A DNA stretch of 14,230 bases from an uncultured Methylobacillus sp. Lineage in GTDB: Bacteria > Pseudomonadota > Gammaproteobacteria > Burkholderiales > Methylophilaceae. The stretch lies in assembly GCA_946481235.1 (NCBI GenBank), contig CAMLME010000030.1:1-14230 (forward strand). Direction: 5' to 3'. Each line of letters opens with the position of its first letter. Within the stretch, counting starts at the first letter, position 1. Positions 7,427 to 14,230 of the stretch are shown piece after piece. The notes beneath the pieces were generated by a model. That model did not search any database. It had not been told where the DNA came from and saw nothing but the letters and a program-made list of their open reading frames with translations. A program made the translations under genes and the position numbers.

Positions 7427-8256
7427 AGCGGCGCCTCGTTCAGCCACGCATAATCGATGGGTTTGAGCGGCTTCAGCCCTGCCGCGTCTGGAACGCAGGC
7501 GAGCAGCGCCTGGGTATAAGGATGCCGGGGGTGGCCGAGCACATCGCTCACGGAGCCACTCTCCACCACCTGACCGCGGAACATTACGACGACGTCATCG
7601 GCAATATCCGCAACCACCCCGAAATCGTGAGTAATGAACAGCATCCCCATGTTCATGCGCTGCTTGAGCTCTGCCAGCAGCGATAGTATTTGTGCCTGCA
7701 CTGTCACATCCAGTGCGGTGGTCGGTTCATCGGCGATCAGCATGGCAGGTTCGCAGGCGATGCTCATCGCGATCATCACGCGCTGGCGCTGGCCGCCGGA
7801 AAGCTCATCCGGATAGCTGGACGCACGCTCGGGAGGAATGCCAACCTGCTCAAGCAAGGCGGCGACTTTACTCTTCAATGCCTTGCCGCTTAGTCCGAGA
7901 TGCACAGCCAGGCTTTCCCCGATCTGGAATCCGACATTCAATACCGGGTTCAGCGAAGTCATCGGCTCCTGAAAAATCATGCCGATGCGTTTGCCGCGGA
8001 TGTCCTGCATCTGCGTACTGGAGTATGTCGTGAGATCGTTGCCCTGGAAGATCACATGACCCGCCTGACGCTTCAGGGCGGAAGGCAGCAGGCCCATGAT
8101 CGCGAGCGCGCTCAGGCTTTTTCCGCTTCCCGACTCCCCCACGATACAGGTCGTTTTGCCGGGCGACAGCGCAAAGGAAACATCATTTACCAGCAACCGC
8201 TGCGGATCCGCAGCCGGTGCGATGGTGAGTCCCTCAATGCGCAGCAGGTCGTTCAT
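7423..8256 (-). CDS. Oligopeptide/nickel-type ABC transporter ATP-binding protein (OppD/DppD or YejF N-terminal-half type)
   Basis: This is the partner nucleotide-binding subunit of a peptide-type ABC transporter. In the 277-residue product Walker A is GESGSGKS (40-47), the Q-loop glutamine is 96 in [12 protein letters not shown], the signature LSGGQRQR is at 152-159, Walker B MLIADE at 172-177, and the switch histidine at 210. The HPYTQALL segment (245-252) begins the C-terminal extension characteristic of OppD/OppF. It is shorter than many OppD proteins (about 320-340 residues), closer to one half of the fused YejF protein. Its ATG overlaps the hisS stop as ATGA and its own stop overlaps the next ATPase start by 4 nt, so the pair appears fully embedded in the hisS to der transcript. 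Substrate is unknown. Confidence 0.88.
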   Translation of the reverse strand: MNDLLRIEGLTIAPAADPQRLLVNDVSFALSPGKTTCIVGESGSGKSLSALAIMGLLPSALKRQAGHVIFQGNDLTTYSSTQMQDIRGKRIGMIFQEPMTSLNPVLNVGFQIGESLAVHLGLSGKALKSKVAALLEQVGIPPERASSYPDELSGGQRQRVMIAMSIACEPAMLIADEPTTALDVTVQAQILSLLAELKQRMNMGMLFITHDFGVVADIADDVVVMFRGQVVESGSVSDVLGHPRHPYTQALLACVPDAAGLKPLKPIDYAWLNEAPL

Positions 8257-9512
8257 CCGCCTAGGTATTCCGCCGCCTGCGGCAAGGTCATGCGCGACTG
8301 CTCGCCGCTTACACGCAGCGGCTTCACGGTCACTTCGCCGGCTTCCGCCTCTTCATCGCCGATGATGACCGCGAAGCGTGCGCCGCTGGCATCAGCCTTT
8401 TTCATTTGCGACTTGAAACTGCCGCCGCCGCAGTGCATGACGACCATCAGGCCAGCGTCGCGCAATTGCTCGGCAACCGGGATGGCCATGCGGTCTGCCA
8501 GATCGCCCACATGAAGAACGTACGCATCCGGAGCCAGTGCCGGCGGAACGAACGCCTGGTCCTGCAGCAAGGCCAGCAGGCGTTCGACACCCATCGCGAA
8601 CCCGCATGCCGGAGCCGGTTTTCCACCGATCTGCTCGACAAGACTGTCATACCGGCCGCCGGCACAAACGGTGCCTTGCGCGCCGAGATGAGTAGTCACC
8701 CACTCGAAAACCGTGGCGTTGTAATAGTCCAGGCCGCGCACCAGGCGGGGATTGATACGGAAAGAAACACCAGCCGCGCGCAGCATGTCCTGCAAATCCT
8801 GGAAATGCTTGAGCGATTCCGCGTCGAGGTCTTCCGTCAGTTTCGGCGCTTGTTCGATAAGGGCTTGCATCGCCGGATTTTTTGAATCCAGGATGCGTAG
8901 CGGATTGGTGTGCAAGCGACGCTTGGCATCCTCGTCCAGCAGGTCGGCCTGGCCTTCGAAATAGCTGATCAAGCGGCTGCGATACCGGGCACGCGCCTCA
9001 GGTGAGCCGAGAGTGTTGATTTCAAGCGCCACGTCGTCCAGGCCAAGCAGCTTCCACAGCCGCGCCGTCATGATGATGTGTTCGGCATCCATGTCAGGGC
9101 CTGCAAAACCCAGCGATTCCACACCTACCTGATGAAACTGCCGATAGCGACCTTTTTGCGGCCGTTCATGACGGAACATCGGACCCTTGTACCACAGGCG
9201 TTGCGGCGCGTTGTACAGCAAATTGTGCTGCACGACTGCACGCACGCAGGAAGCCGTTCCCTCCGGGCGCAGGGTGAGCTGCTCGCCGTTCAAGCGGTCC
9301 TCGAAACTGTACATTTCCTTTTCTACGATATCGGTGACTTCCCCGATGGAGCGCACAAAAAGATCGGTGCTTTCAACGATAGGAGTACGGATCTGCGAAT
9401 AGCCGTAGGCACGCAGCCAATCGGCCACGGTGTCCTCGAAAAACTCCCATAGGGCAGCGTCGGCCGGGAGGATGTCGTTCATGCCGCGCACGGCTTGGAT
9501 GGTCTTGCTCAT
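8253..9512 (-). CDS. hisS: Histidyl-tRNA synthetase
   Basis: HisS attaches histidine to tRNA-His and is a class II aminoacyl-tRNA synthetase. The 419-residue product begins [16 protein letters not shown], a typical start. Class II motif 2 is at about 108-131 ([20 protein letters not shown]). The histidine-binding loop LVRGLDYY is at 257-264, motif 3 [12 protein letters not shown] at 304-315, and the C-terminal anticodon-binding domain from about 325. Length is close to E. coli HisS (424). A TTG 54 nt upstream (9566) would overlap the ispG stop and add 18 residues with low-complexity Asn and Gln; it is not conserved in the family, so the ATG at 9512 is preferred despite a weak ribosome-binding site. 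hisS follows ispG by 50 nt. Confidence 0.97.
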   Translation of the reverse strand: MSKTIQAVRGMNDILPADAALWEFFEDTVADWLRAYGYSQIRTPIVESTDLFVRSIGEVTDIVEKEMYSFEDRLNGEQLTLRPEGTASCVRAVVQHNLLYNAPQRLWYKGPMFRHERPQKGRYRQFHQVGVESLGFAGPDMDAEHIIMTARLWKLLGLDDVALEINTLGSPEARARYRSRLISYFEGQADLLDEDAKRRLHTNPLRILDSKNPAMQALIEQAPKLTEDLDAESLKHFQDLQDMLRAAGVSFRINPRLVRGLDYYNATVFEWVTTHLGAQGTVCAGGRYDSLVEQIGGKPAPACGFAMGVERLLALLQDQAFVPPALAPDAYVLHVGDLADRMAIPVAEQLRDAGLMVVMHCGGGSFKSQMKKADASGARFAVIIGDEEAEAGEVTVKPLRVSGEQSRMTLPQAAEYLGG

Positions 9513-9562
9513 GATCTGCTTAGGTGAATACTGTTGTTGGTTATGTGTTGGCAATGCGTCGT

Positions 9563-10837
9563 TCAACCGACAGCCTTGAGCGGAATGACCTTGTACTCGC
9601 GCCGCAATACGCCGCCTTCGGAATAATGCGTTTGCACATACTCCTCGACGATCGCCTGAAATTCCTCGGCAATGGCATCGCCCTTGAGCGTCACGGTTTT
9701 CTGACCGTCGACGAACACCGGGGCGACCGGTACTTCACCGGTGCCAGGCAGGCTAATGCCGATGTTTGCCAGTTTGGATTCGCCAGGGCCGTTGACCACG
9801 CAGCCCATCACTGCAACGCTCATGGTCTCGACTCCCGGATACTGGTTGCGCCATGCCGGCATCTGCTCGCGCAGATAGCGCTGAATTTTCTGCGCCAGCT
9901 CCTGGAAGAATGTGGAAGTCGTCCGGCCGCAGCCGGGACAGGCTGTGACGAGCGGCGTAAAGGAACGTATGCCCATGGTCTGCAGGATTTCCTGCGCAAC
10001 CACGACTTCACGCGTGCGGGACTCGCCAGGCTCGGGCGTCAGGCTGATGCGTATCGTGTCGCCGATGCCCTCCTGCAACAGGACCGACAGTGCAGCCGTC
10101 GAGGCGACAATACCCTTGGAGCCCATACCGGCCTCGGTCAAGCCTAAATGCAACGGATATTCGCAACGACGCGCCAGTTCGCGGTAAACGGTAATCAGGT
10201 CCTGCACATCGCTAACCTTGCAGGAAATGATGATATGGTCGCTGGGCAGACCGATTTCTTCCGCCTGCTGGGCGCTTTCCAATGCAGACTGGATCAATGC
10301 TTCGCGCATGAGCGCCTCGGCTGACAAAGGCTGCGCGCGACCGGCATTTTCGTCCATCATGCGCGCCATTTTTTCCTGGTCCAGACTGCCCCAGTTGACG
10401 CCGATGCGCACCGGCTTGTTGTATTTCACGGCGGTTTCGATCATCGCGGCAAATTGCTCGTCGCGACGTGAACCTTTCCCCACGTTACCCGGATTGATGC
10501 GGTACTTCGCCAGCGCCTCTGCGCACTCCGGATATTGCGCCAGCAGCTTGTGACCGTTGTAATGAAAGTCACCAATCAGCGGAACCGGGCATCCCATCGC
10601 ATCAAGTTTGCGGCGAATAGCACCGACCTGGGCGGCGGCCTCCGGCGAGTTGACGGTGATGCGGACCATTTCGGAGCCCGCCTGCCACAATGCGTAGACC
10701 TGTTGTGCGGTGCCCTCCGCATCGGCGGTATCGGTATTCGTCATCGATTGCACGACCACAGGCGAATCCCCACCGACGGGGACGTCGCCGATCATGACGC
10801 AACGGGTCTTGTGGCGGTGGATATGCTGTTCGATCAA
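9563..10837 (-). CDS. ispG: IspG (GcpE), 4-hydroxy-3-methylbut-2-enyl-diphosphate synthase
   Basis: IspG converts MEcPP to HMBPP, the penultimate step of the MEP isoprenoid pathway, using a [4Fe-4S] cluster. The N-terminal barrel has [11 protein letters not shown] (28-38) and INPGNVG (114-120). The cluster ligands are visible as Cys300 and Cys303 in ACPGCGR, Cys346 in [10 protein letters not shown], and Glu353, the non-cysteine fourth ligand of the family. Length is 424 residues, somewhat longer than the E. coli protein (372), as is common in Betaproteobacteria. The start is a TTG at 10837 with GGAG 7 nt upstream; the first in-frame ATG is 14 codons further in and would lose part of the conserved N-terminus. 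It begins 3 nt after the rodZ stop codon, so the rodZ end supplies its ribosome-binding site. Confidence 0.96.
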   Translation of the reverse strand: MIEQHIHRHKTRCVMIGDVPVGGDSPVVVQSMTNTDTADAEGTAQQVYALWQAGSEMVRITVNSPEAAAQVGAIRRKLDAMGCPVPLIGDFHYNGHKLLAQYPECAEALAKYRINPGNVGKGSRRDEQFAAMIETAVKYNKPVRIGVNWGSLDQEKMARMMDENAGRAQPLSAEALMREALIQSALESAQQAEEIGLPSDHIIISCKVSDVQDLITVYRELARRCEYPLHLGLTEAGMGSKGIVASTAALSVLLQEGIGDTIRISLTPEPGESRTREVVVAQEILQTMGIRSFTPLVTACPGCGRTTSTFFQELAQKIQRYLREQMPAWRNQYPGVETMSVAVMGCVVNGPGESKLANIGISLPGTGEVPVAPVFVDGQKTVTLKGDAIAEEFQAIVEEYVQTHYSEGGVLRREYKVIPLKAVG

Positions 10838-10840
10838 GAC

Positions 10841-11710
10841 TTACTCCAGGGTCAGCCGCGCGACGTTGGCCCGAATGTGGGGCGCCAGGTCGACCGGGCT
10901 GCCATTGTAGGTAAGCTGCATGCCTGTAGCGTTGCCGATAACGAGCTTGAGCGGCGGCGTTCCGGTAATCGTTTCACTATTGCCTGACGTAACGTTTCTG
11001 CTGAAAATTTCCTTGCCGTCGCGATCCTGCACGCTTACCCAACTGGTCTGGGTGGTAGAAAGCACCAGTGTTGAAGCACCGGCAGCCGCCGCTGGCGCAG
11101 GCGGTACTTCGGGCGTAGCTTGCGGCGTAGCGGCGGGCTCCGTCAGTGCGGGCTGAACGCCATCAACGGTCTGCGGAAGTGATTCGATCGGCTGCGGCAT
11201 CATCGCCGTATCCGGCAGATCATGTGGAATTGCTGCACTCGCAGGTTCCGCGGGCTCGCTTTTACCGCTCGTGAAATCCATATAGGCGAACCATGCCGCC
11301 AGCATCAGGATAATGATCGCGACGGCAGCCAGATAAATCGACCATCCTTTGCGTTCACGGCCGACGATAAGGATATTTTCCGAATGCAGGCTGATCTGGC
11401 TCGGCGAAATTTCTGGAACGTGTACACGACAAGCTTCCAATAGCGGCTCGGCATCAATTTGCAGCAGCTTGGCGTAGTTACGCAAAAAGCCGCGCACGAA
11501 AGCCGGCCCCGGCAAGGCGTCGATGTCTCCTGACTCCAATGCACGCACCTGGCGCGGCATCAAGCGCAGGCGGGACGCGACCTCATCTACGGACAGTCCG
11601 TTTTTTTCTCGCGCCTCGACCAGCAGCCTGCCTACACCCTGCAAAGAAAGCGAGGAACTCTGGGTTGCCGTTTGCTCGGCATGCTCAATTTGATCGGGTT
11701 GGTCAGTCAT
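10841..11710 (-). CDS. rodZ: RodZ-like cell-shape protein with N-terminal helix-turn-helix
   Basis: RodZ anchors the MreB cytoskeleton to the inner membrane and helps maintain rod shape. The 289-residue product has the expected order: a cytoplasmic Xre-like helix-turn-helix at about 24-92 (LLVEAREKNGLSVDEVASRL, then PGPAFVRGFLRNYAKLL), one membrane segment at 123-143 (WSIYLAAVAIIILMLAAWFAY), a Pro/Ala/Thr-rich periplasmic linker at about 146-212, and a C-terminal beta domain at 213-289 (DUF4115 type, STTQTSWVSVQDRDGKEIFS). The linker is short compared with E. coli RodZ (337 residues in total). The ATG at 11710 has no clear ribosome-binding site. The gene lies 43 nt after pilF and its stop codon overlaps the ispG ribosome-binding region. 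Function as a DNA-binding protein is not implied. Confidence 0.9.
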   Translation of the reverse strand: MTDQPDQIEHAEQTATQSSSLSLQGVGRLLVEAREKNGLSVDEVASRLRLMPRQVRALESGDIDALPGPAFVRGFLRNYAKLLQIDAEPLLEACRVHVPEISPSQISLHSENILIVGRERKGWSIYLAAVAIIILMLAAWFAYMDFTSGKSEPAEPASAAIPHDLPDTAMMPQPIESLPQTVDGVQPALTEPAATPQATPEVPPAPAAAAGASTLVLSTTQTSWVSVQDRDGKEIFSRNVTSGNSETITGTPPLKLVIGNATGMQLTYNGSPVDLAPHIRANVARLTLE

Positions 11711-11753
11711 CTTGTGTGGTATCGCATTAGTCGTTTCCTGCTGAAATAGGCTC

Positions 11754-12497
11754 TTATTCCGCCAGCATGGCTTTGGTTTCGTCTGAGTTCGGGTACTTCT
11801 TCCTCAGCAGCAGACGATAGCTTGCCTCGGCATCCTTGCCACCGAGGATTTGTTCGTTGCGGACACCGAGCCACAGCATTTCCGGCGTCGGGTCGATATT
11901 GTGCATTGCCTTCAGCAAATAAGTACGCGCCTGCAGATGCTCGCCCTTGTTGAAATACAGATTGGCCAGCTGATAGGAGGCGGCACGAGCATTAGGGTCG
12001 ATACGCAGGGCATTCAGGAAATACCCTTCAGCGTTCTTGGTGTCCTTCTTTTTGAGCGCGCAGATGCCTGCATTCAGGTACGCCGACTCCGGCGTGGTGT
12101 ACAAGGGATTGCTGATCGCAGTCATGAACTCCTTGATCGCTTCGTCCACACGATTGCGCACGCACAGGAATGTGCCGTAATTATTATGTGTATCCGAGTT
12201 TTCCGGATCGAGCTGCAAAGCACGCTTGAAATTGGCCTCTGCTTTGCCATCCTGCTTCAATGACGCATGCACCAGCCCCAAACCGGTATAGGCTGAAGCA
12301 TAAGATGGGTCAATCTGGGTCGCCTTGGTAAACTCCTCCAGCGCAATGGCCATTTGGCCTTGTGCGTAATAGGCCGCAGCCAGTTCGGTATGCAGCTTTG
12401 CACGATTCCGACTTTGTGAATCGTCGGCATTCCGTGCGCCCTGGGTAGCACAACCGACAAGAGCGAAGACTATCAGGAAGGCAAATAGGTTTTTCAT
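11754..12497 (-). CDS. pilF: PilF (PilW), type IV pilus biogenesis/stability lipoprotein
   Basis: PilF is the outer-membrane pilotin-like lipoprotein that helps PilQ secretin assemble or stabilises pili. The 247-residue product has a lipoprotein signal peptide ending in ALVGC with Cys16 lipidated and Ala at +2. Tandem tetratricopeptide repeats follow, starting at about 36 ([17 protein letters not shown]), 70 ([21 protein letters not shown]), 105 ([20 protein letters not shown]), 139 and 173. Length matches Pseudomonas PilF (about 252). The ATG overlaps the rlmN stop as ATGA, the usual rlmN-pilF coupling in Beta- and Gammaproteobacteria. No other pilus genes are in the window, as expected, since pilF is normally separate from the main pil clusters. 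Confidence 0.93.
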   Translation of the reverse strand: MKNLFAFLIVFALVGCATQGARNADDSQSRNRAKLHTELAAAYYAQGQMAIALEEFTKATQIDPSYASAYTGLGLVHASLKQDGKAEANFKRALQLDPENSDTHNNYGTFLCVRNRVDEAIKEFMTAISNPLYTTPESAYLNAGICALKKKDTKNAEGYFLNALRIDPNARAASYQLANLYFNKGEHLQARTYLLKAMHNIDPTPEMLWLGVRNEQILGGKDAEASYRLLLRKKYPNSDETKAMLAE

Positions 12498-13600
12498 GCA
12501 GCCGCTTTCAGTGTGATCTTGCGCGTGCGTTTAGTTTTGTCTTCGACCTTGCCGGCGAGTTGGCCGCAGGCAGCATCGATATCGTCGCCACGCGTCTTGC
12601 GGGTCGTCACGACATAGCCGGCCTGCATCAGTACGTCACGGAAACGACGGATGCTGTCCGGTCGGGATGTCTCATAGCCGCTATTCGGGAAGGGGTTGAA
12701 CGGGATCAGGTTGAACTTGCAGGGCACGTTCCTGACCGTTTGCAGCAATTGCTTGGCGTGCTCGACCGAGTCATTGACGCCATCCAGCATCACGTATTCG
12801 AAAGTCACGAAATCGCGCGGCGCCTTTTCGAGATAGCGCACGCAAGCGGCCATCAGTTCGGCCAGCGGGTATTTCTTGTTGATCGGGACGATTTCGTCGC
12901 GTAGCGCATCGTTCGGCGCATGCAGCGACACAGCCAGCGCAACCGGACAGGCATCGCGCAACTTATCCATGGCCGGCACCAGACCGGAGGTCGACACCGT
13001 CACACGGCGACGGCTCAGGCCGTAAGCGGAGTCATCCAGCATGATGTTGAGTGCAGTCACGACGTTGTCGAAGTTCGCCAGCGGCTCGCCCATGCCCATC
13101 ATCACCACGTTGCTGATGATGCGCTCGCCCGGCGGCAACATGTCGTATCCGTCGGATTGGCGCAAGGATTTATTGGCAAGCCACAGCTGGCCGATGATTT
13201 CGGAAACCTTGAGATTGCGGTTGAAACCCTGCCGGCCGGTAGAGCAGAAGGTGCATTCTAGCGCGCAGCCGACCTGGGAGGAAACGCACAGTGTTCCGCG
13301 GTCGTCCTCGGGGATGAAAACGGTTTCCACGCCATTGTTGGGGCCGACATCGACCAGCCATTTGCGCGTACCGTCATCGGAAACCTGTTCCACCTTGACT
13401 TCAGGTGGGCGAATCTCGGCCACTGTCGCGAGCTTCTCGCGCAGCGGCCGGGCAATGTCCGTCATCTGCGCGAAATCGGTCACGCCGAAATGATGCATCC
13501 AGCGCATCAATTGCTTGGCGCGGAACGGCTTTTCCCCGAGTTCAACAAAGAACGCGGCGAGTTTCGGCTGATCGTAATCGAGCAGATTGACGAGTGACAT
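12494..13600 (-). CDS. rlmN: RlmN, dual-specificity rRNA/tRNA adenine-C2 methyltransferase (radical SAM)
   Basis: RlmN methylates C2 of A2503 in 23S rRNA and A37 in some tRNAs, improving translational fidelity. The radical SAM cluster motif is C112-x3-C116-x2-C119 in [12 protein letters not shown]. Cys105, seven residues before it, and Cys345 in DAACGQL correspond to the two catalytic cysteines Cys118 and Cys355 of E. coli RlmN; Cys105 to Cys119 keep the same spacing as in E. coli. [12 protein letters not shown] (169-180) is another family signature. The 368-residue product appears complete. It starts one base into the ndk stop codon (TAATG) and ends overlapping pilF by 4 nt. Cfr resistance enzymes are related, but the sequence and neighbours fit housekeeping RlmN. 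Confidence 0.97.
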   Translation of the reverse strand: MSLVNLLDYDQPKLAAFFVELGEKPFRAKQLMRWMHHFGVTDFAQMTDIARPLREKLATVAEIRPPEVKVEQVSDDGTRKWLVDVGPNNGVETVFIPEDDRGTLCVSSQVGCALECTFCSTGRQGFNRNLKVSEIIGQLWLANKSLRQSDGYDMLPPGERIISNVVMMGMGEPLANFDNVVTALNIMLDDSAYGLSRRRVTVSTSGLVPAMDKLRDACPVALAVSLHAPNDALRDEIVPINKKYPLAELMAACVRYLEKAPRDFVTFEYVMLDGVNDSVEHAKQLLQTVRNVPCKFNLIPFNPFPNSGYETSRPDSIRRFRDVLMQAGYVVTTRKTRGDDIDAACGQLAGKVEDKTKRTRKITLKAAA

Positions 13601-14025
13601 TAGCGGGAATACACCTGCGAAGCCGGGAAGAAGTAAGCGATTTCGATCGCTGCATTCTCAGCGGAATCGGAACCGTGCACGGCGTTGGCGTCGATGCTGT
13701 CGGCGAAGTCAGCACGGATGGTGCCGGGAGCAGCCTTCTTCGGATCGGTCGCGCCCATCAGGTCGCGGTGAGCCAGCACGGCGTTTTCGCCTTCCAGCAC
13801 CTGGATCACCACCGGGCCGGAAACCATGAACTTCACCAGGTCGGCGAAGAAAGGACGCTCACGGTGCACGGCGTAGAAACCTTCGGCTTCAGCCTGGGAC
13901 AGATGCGTCATGCGGGAGGCGACGATCTTCAGGCCGGCGCCTTCGAAACGCGAATAGATCTTGCCGATCACGTTCTTGGCAACTGCGTCGGGTTTGATGA
14001 TGGAAAGGGTGCGTTCAACAGCCAT
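13600..14025 (-). CDS. ndk: Nucleoside diphosphate kinase
   Basis: Ndk transfers the gamma phosphate between nucleoside tri- and diphosphates, keeping NTP and dNTP pools balanced in the cytoplasm. The 141-residue product has the family start [12 protein letters not shown] with Lys11 and the active-site NAVHGSDS with the phosphorylated His117. Length is typical for a bacterial enzyme (about 140-143). The ATG at 14025 has GGAG about 7 nt upstream. The stop overlaps rlmN by one base. A 71-nt gap with possible terminator structure separates it from rlmB, so ndk may be the first gene of the long minus-strand operon. Confidence 0.97.
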   Translation of the reverse strand: MAVERTLSIIKPDAVAKNVIGKIYSRFEGAGLKIVASRMTHLSQAEAEGFYAVHRERPFFADLVKFMVSGPVVIQVLEGENAVLAHRDLMGATDPKKAAPGTIRADFADSIDANAVHGSDSAENAAIEIAYFFPASQVYSR

Positions 14026-14050
14026 TTTGACTCCAAAAGTTAAGTTTATG

Positions 14051-14079
14051 AAAAGCCCGATAAAATACCATTTTAGCGG
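14051..14079 (-). terminator. Possible rlmB terminator upstream of ndk
   Basis: On the minus strand, CCG-C-TAAAAT, a GGT loop and ATTTTA-T-CGG form a 9-bp stem with one mismatch, followed by GCTTTTC. The short T-run after the stem fits a weak intrinsic terminator for rlmB. An alternative 7-bp stem (14070-14087, CGGC loop) uses some of the same bases. If the terminator works, the ndk promoter would have to lie within it or further right; TTTATT, 17 nt, TATTTT is the best candidate I see, and it is weak. Confidence 0.35.
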
Positions 14080-14096
14080 CCTAAAATAAACCTTTT

Positions 14097-14230
14097 TCAG
14101 CCAGCATTTCTCTGTCTTCTGGCCTCATACAGACAGATCCCGCTTGCTACGGAAACGTTCAAACTTTCCACCGTACCGAACATCGGGATACGTACCAACT
14201 GGTCACAGGTTTCCGCTGTCAGGCGACGCA
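14097..14230 (-). CDS. rlmB: RlmB-like 23S rRNA (guanosine-2'-O)-methyltransferase (partial, C-terminal 43 residues)
   Basis: This is the end of a SpoU/TrmH-family SPOUT methyltransferase; RlmB methylates G2251 of 23S rRNA. The visible piece contains [20 protein letters not shown] followed by LYEARRQR, the conserved C-terminal SAM-binding knot motif that closely resembles the end of E. coli RlmB. The rest of the gene lies beyond the right edge, so the exact family member cannot be proved; another TrmH-like paralogue is possible. It is on the same strand as ndk, 71 nt upstream of the ndk start. Confidence 0.82.
   Translation of the reverse strand, partial: RRLTAETCDQLVRIPMFGTVESLNVSVASGICLYEARRQRNAG

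Noticed and set aside
9513..9566. hisS extension to a TTG overlapping the ispG stop
   Set aside because: HisS proteins start at or near the [16 protein letters not shown] segment; the extra 18 residues are low complexity.
11041..11170. GC-rich near-repetitive stretch with GGCGTAGC-like repeats
   Set aside because: It encodes the Pro/Ala/Thr-rich periplasmic linker of RodZ; biased composition explains the repeats.
12494..13600. Possible Cfr-type antibiotic resistance methyltransferase
   Set aside because: Length, motif spacing and the ndk-rlmN-pilF context all fit housekeeping RlmN.

Overview
The window is a compact, GC-rich, gene-dense chromosomal segment. The run ndk - rlmN - pilF - rodZ - ispG - hisS - yfgM-like - bamB - der is a conserved betaproteobacterial arrangement. 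With pqq genes alongside, the source is most likely a Betaproteobacterium of the Nitrosomonadales type (methylotroph or relative). This placement is inferred from gene order and protein similarity remembered for these families, not from a database search. No tRNA, rRNA, CRISPR array, insertion sequence or phage gene is visible.

Left part (1-1381, minus strand): the start of a pyrroloquinoline quinone (PQQ) locus in the order pqqA - pqqB - pqqC, with pqqC running off the left edge. pqqA encodes only 23 residues and is followed by a cluster of inverted repeats before pqqB. These could set a high pqqA to pqqB expression ratio.

Centre left (1321-3376): a divergent intergenic region carries a pqqA promoter candidate, a 12-bp perfect palindrome and a Fur-box-like dyad. 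A plus-strand long-chain acyl-CoA synthetase-like gene follows. It converges on der, and a 10-bp stem spans the end of this gene and the 12-bp gap before the der stop codon.

Right part (3389-14230, all minus strand): a housekeeping and envelope block read from right to left. It holds the 3' end of rlmB (rRNA methylation), ndk (nucleotide balance), rlmN (rRNA/tRNA m2A), pilF (type IV pilus lipoprotein), rodZ (cell shape), ispG (isoprenoids), hisS (tRNA charging), two oligopeptide-type ABC ATPases, a YfgM-like translocon partner, bamB (outer-membrane protein assembly) and der (ribosome GTPase). From ndk onward the genes are tightly packed. Six junctions overlap by 1 or 4 nt (TAATG or ATGA), which suggests one long transcript with translational coupling.

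Most of the window is ordinary core genome. The points most worth a second look are the RNA structures around pqqA, the operator-like dyads in the pqqA/acyl-CoA synthetase divergent region, and the two ABC ATPases placed without any permease between hisS and the yfgM-bamB-der trio. I found no convincing wholly new system.
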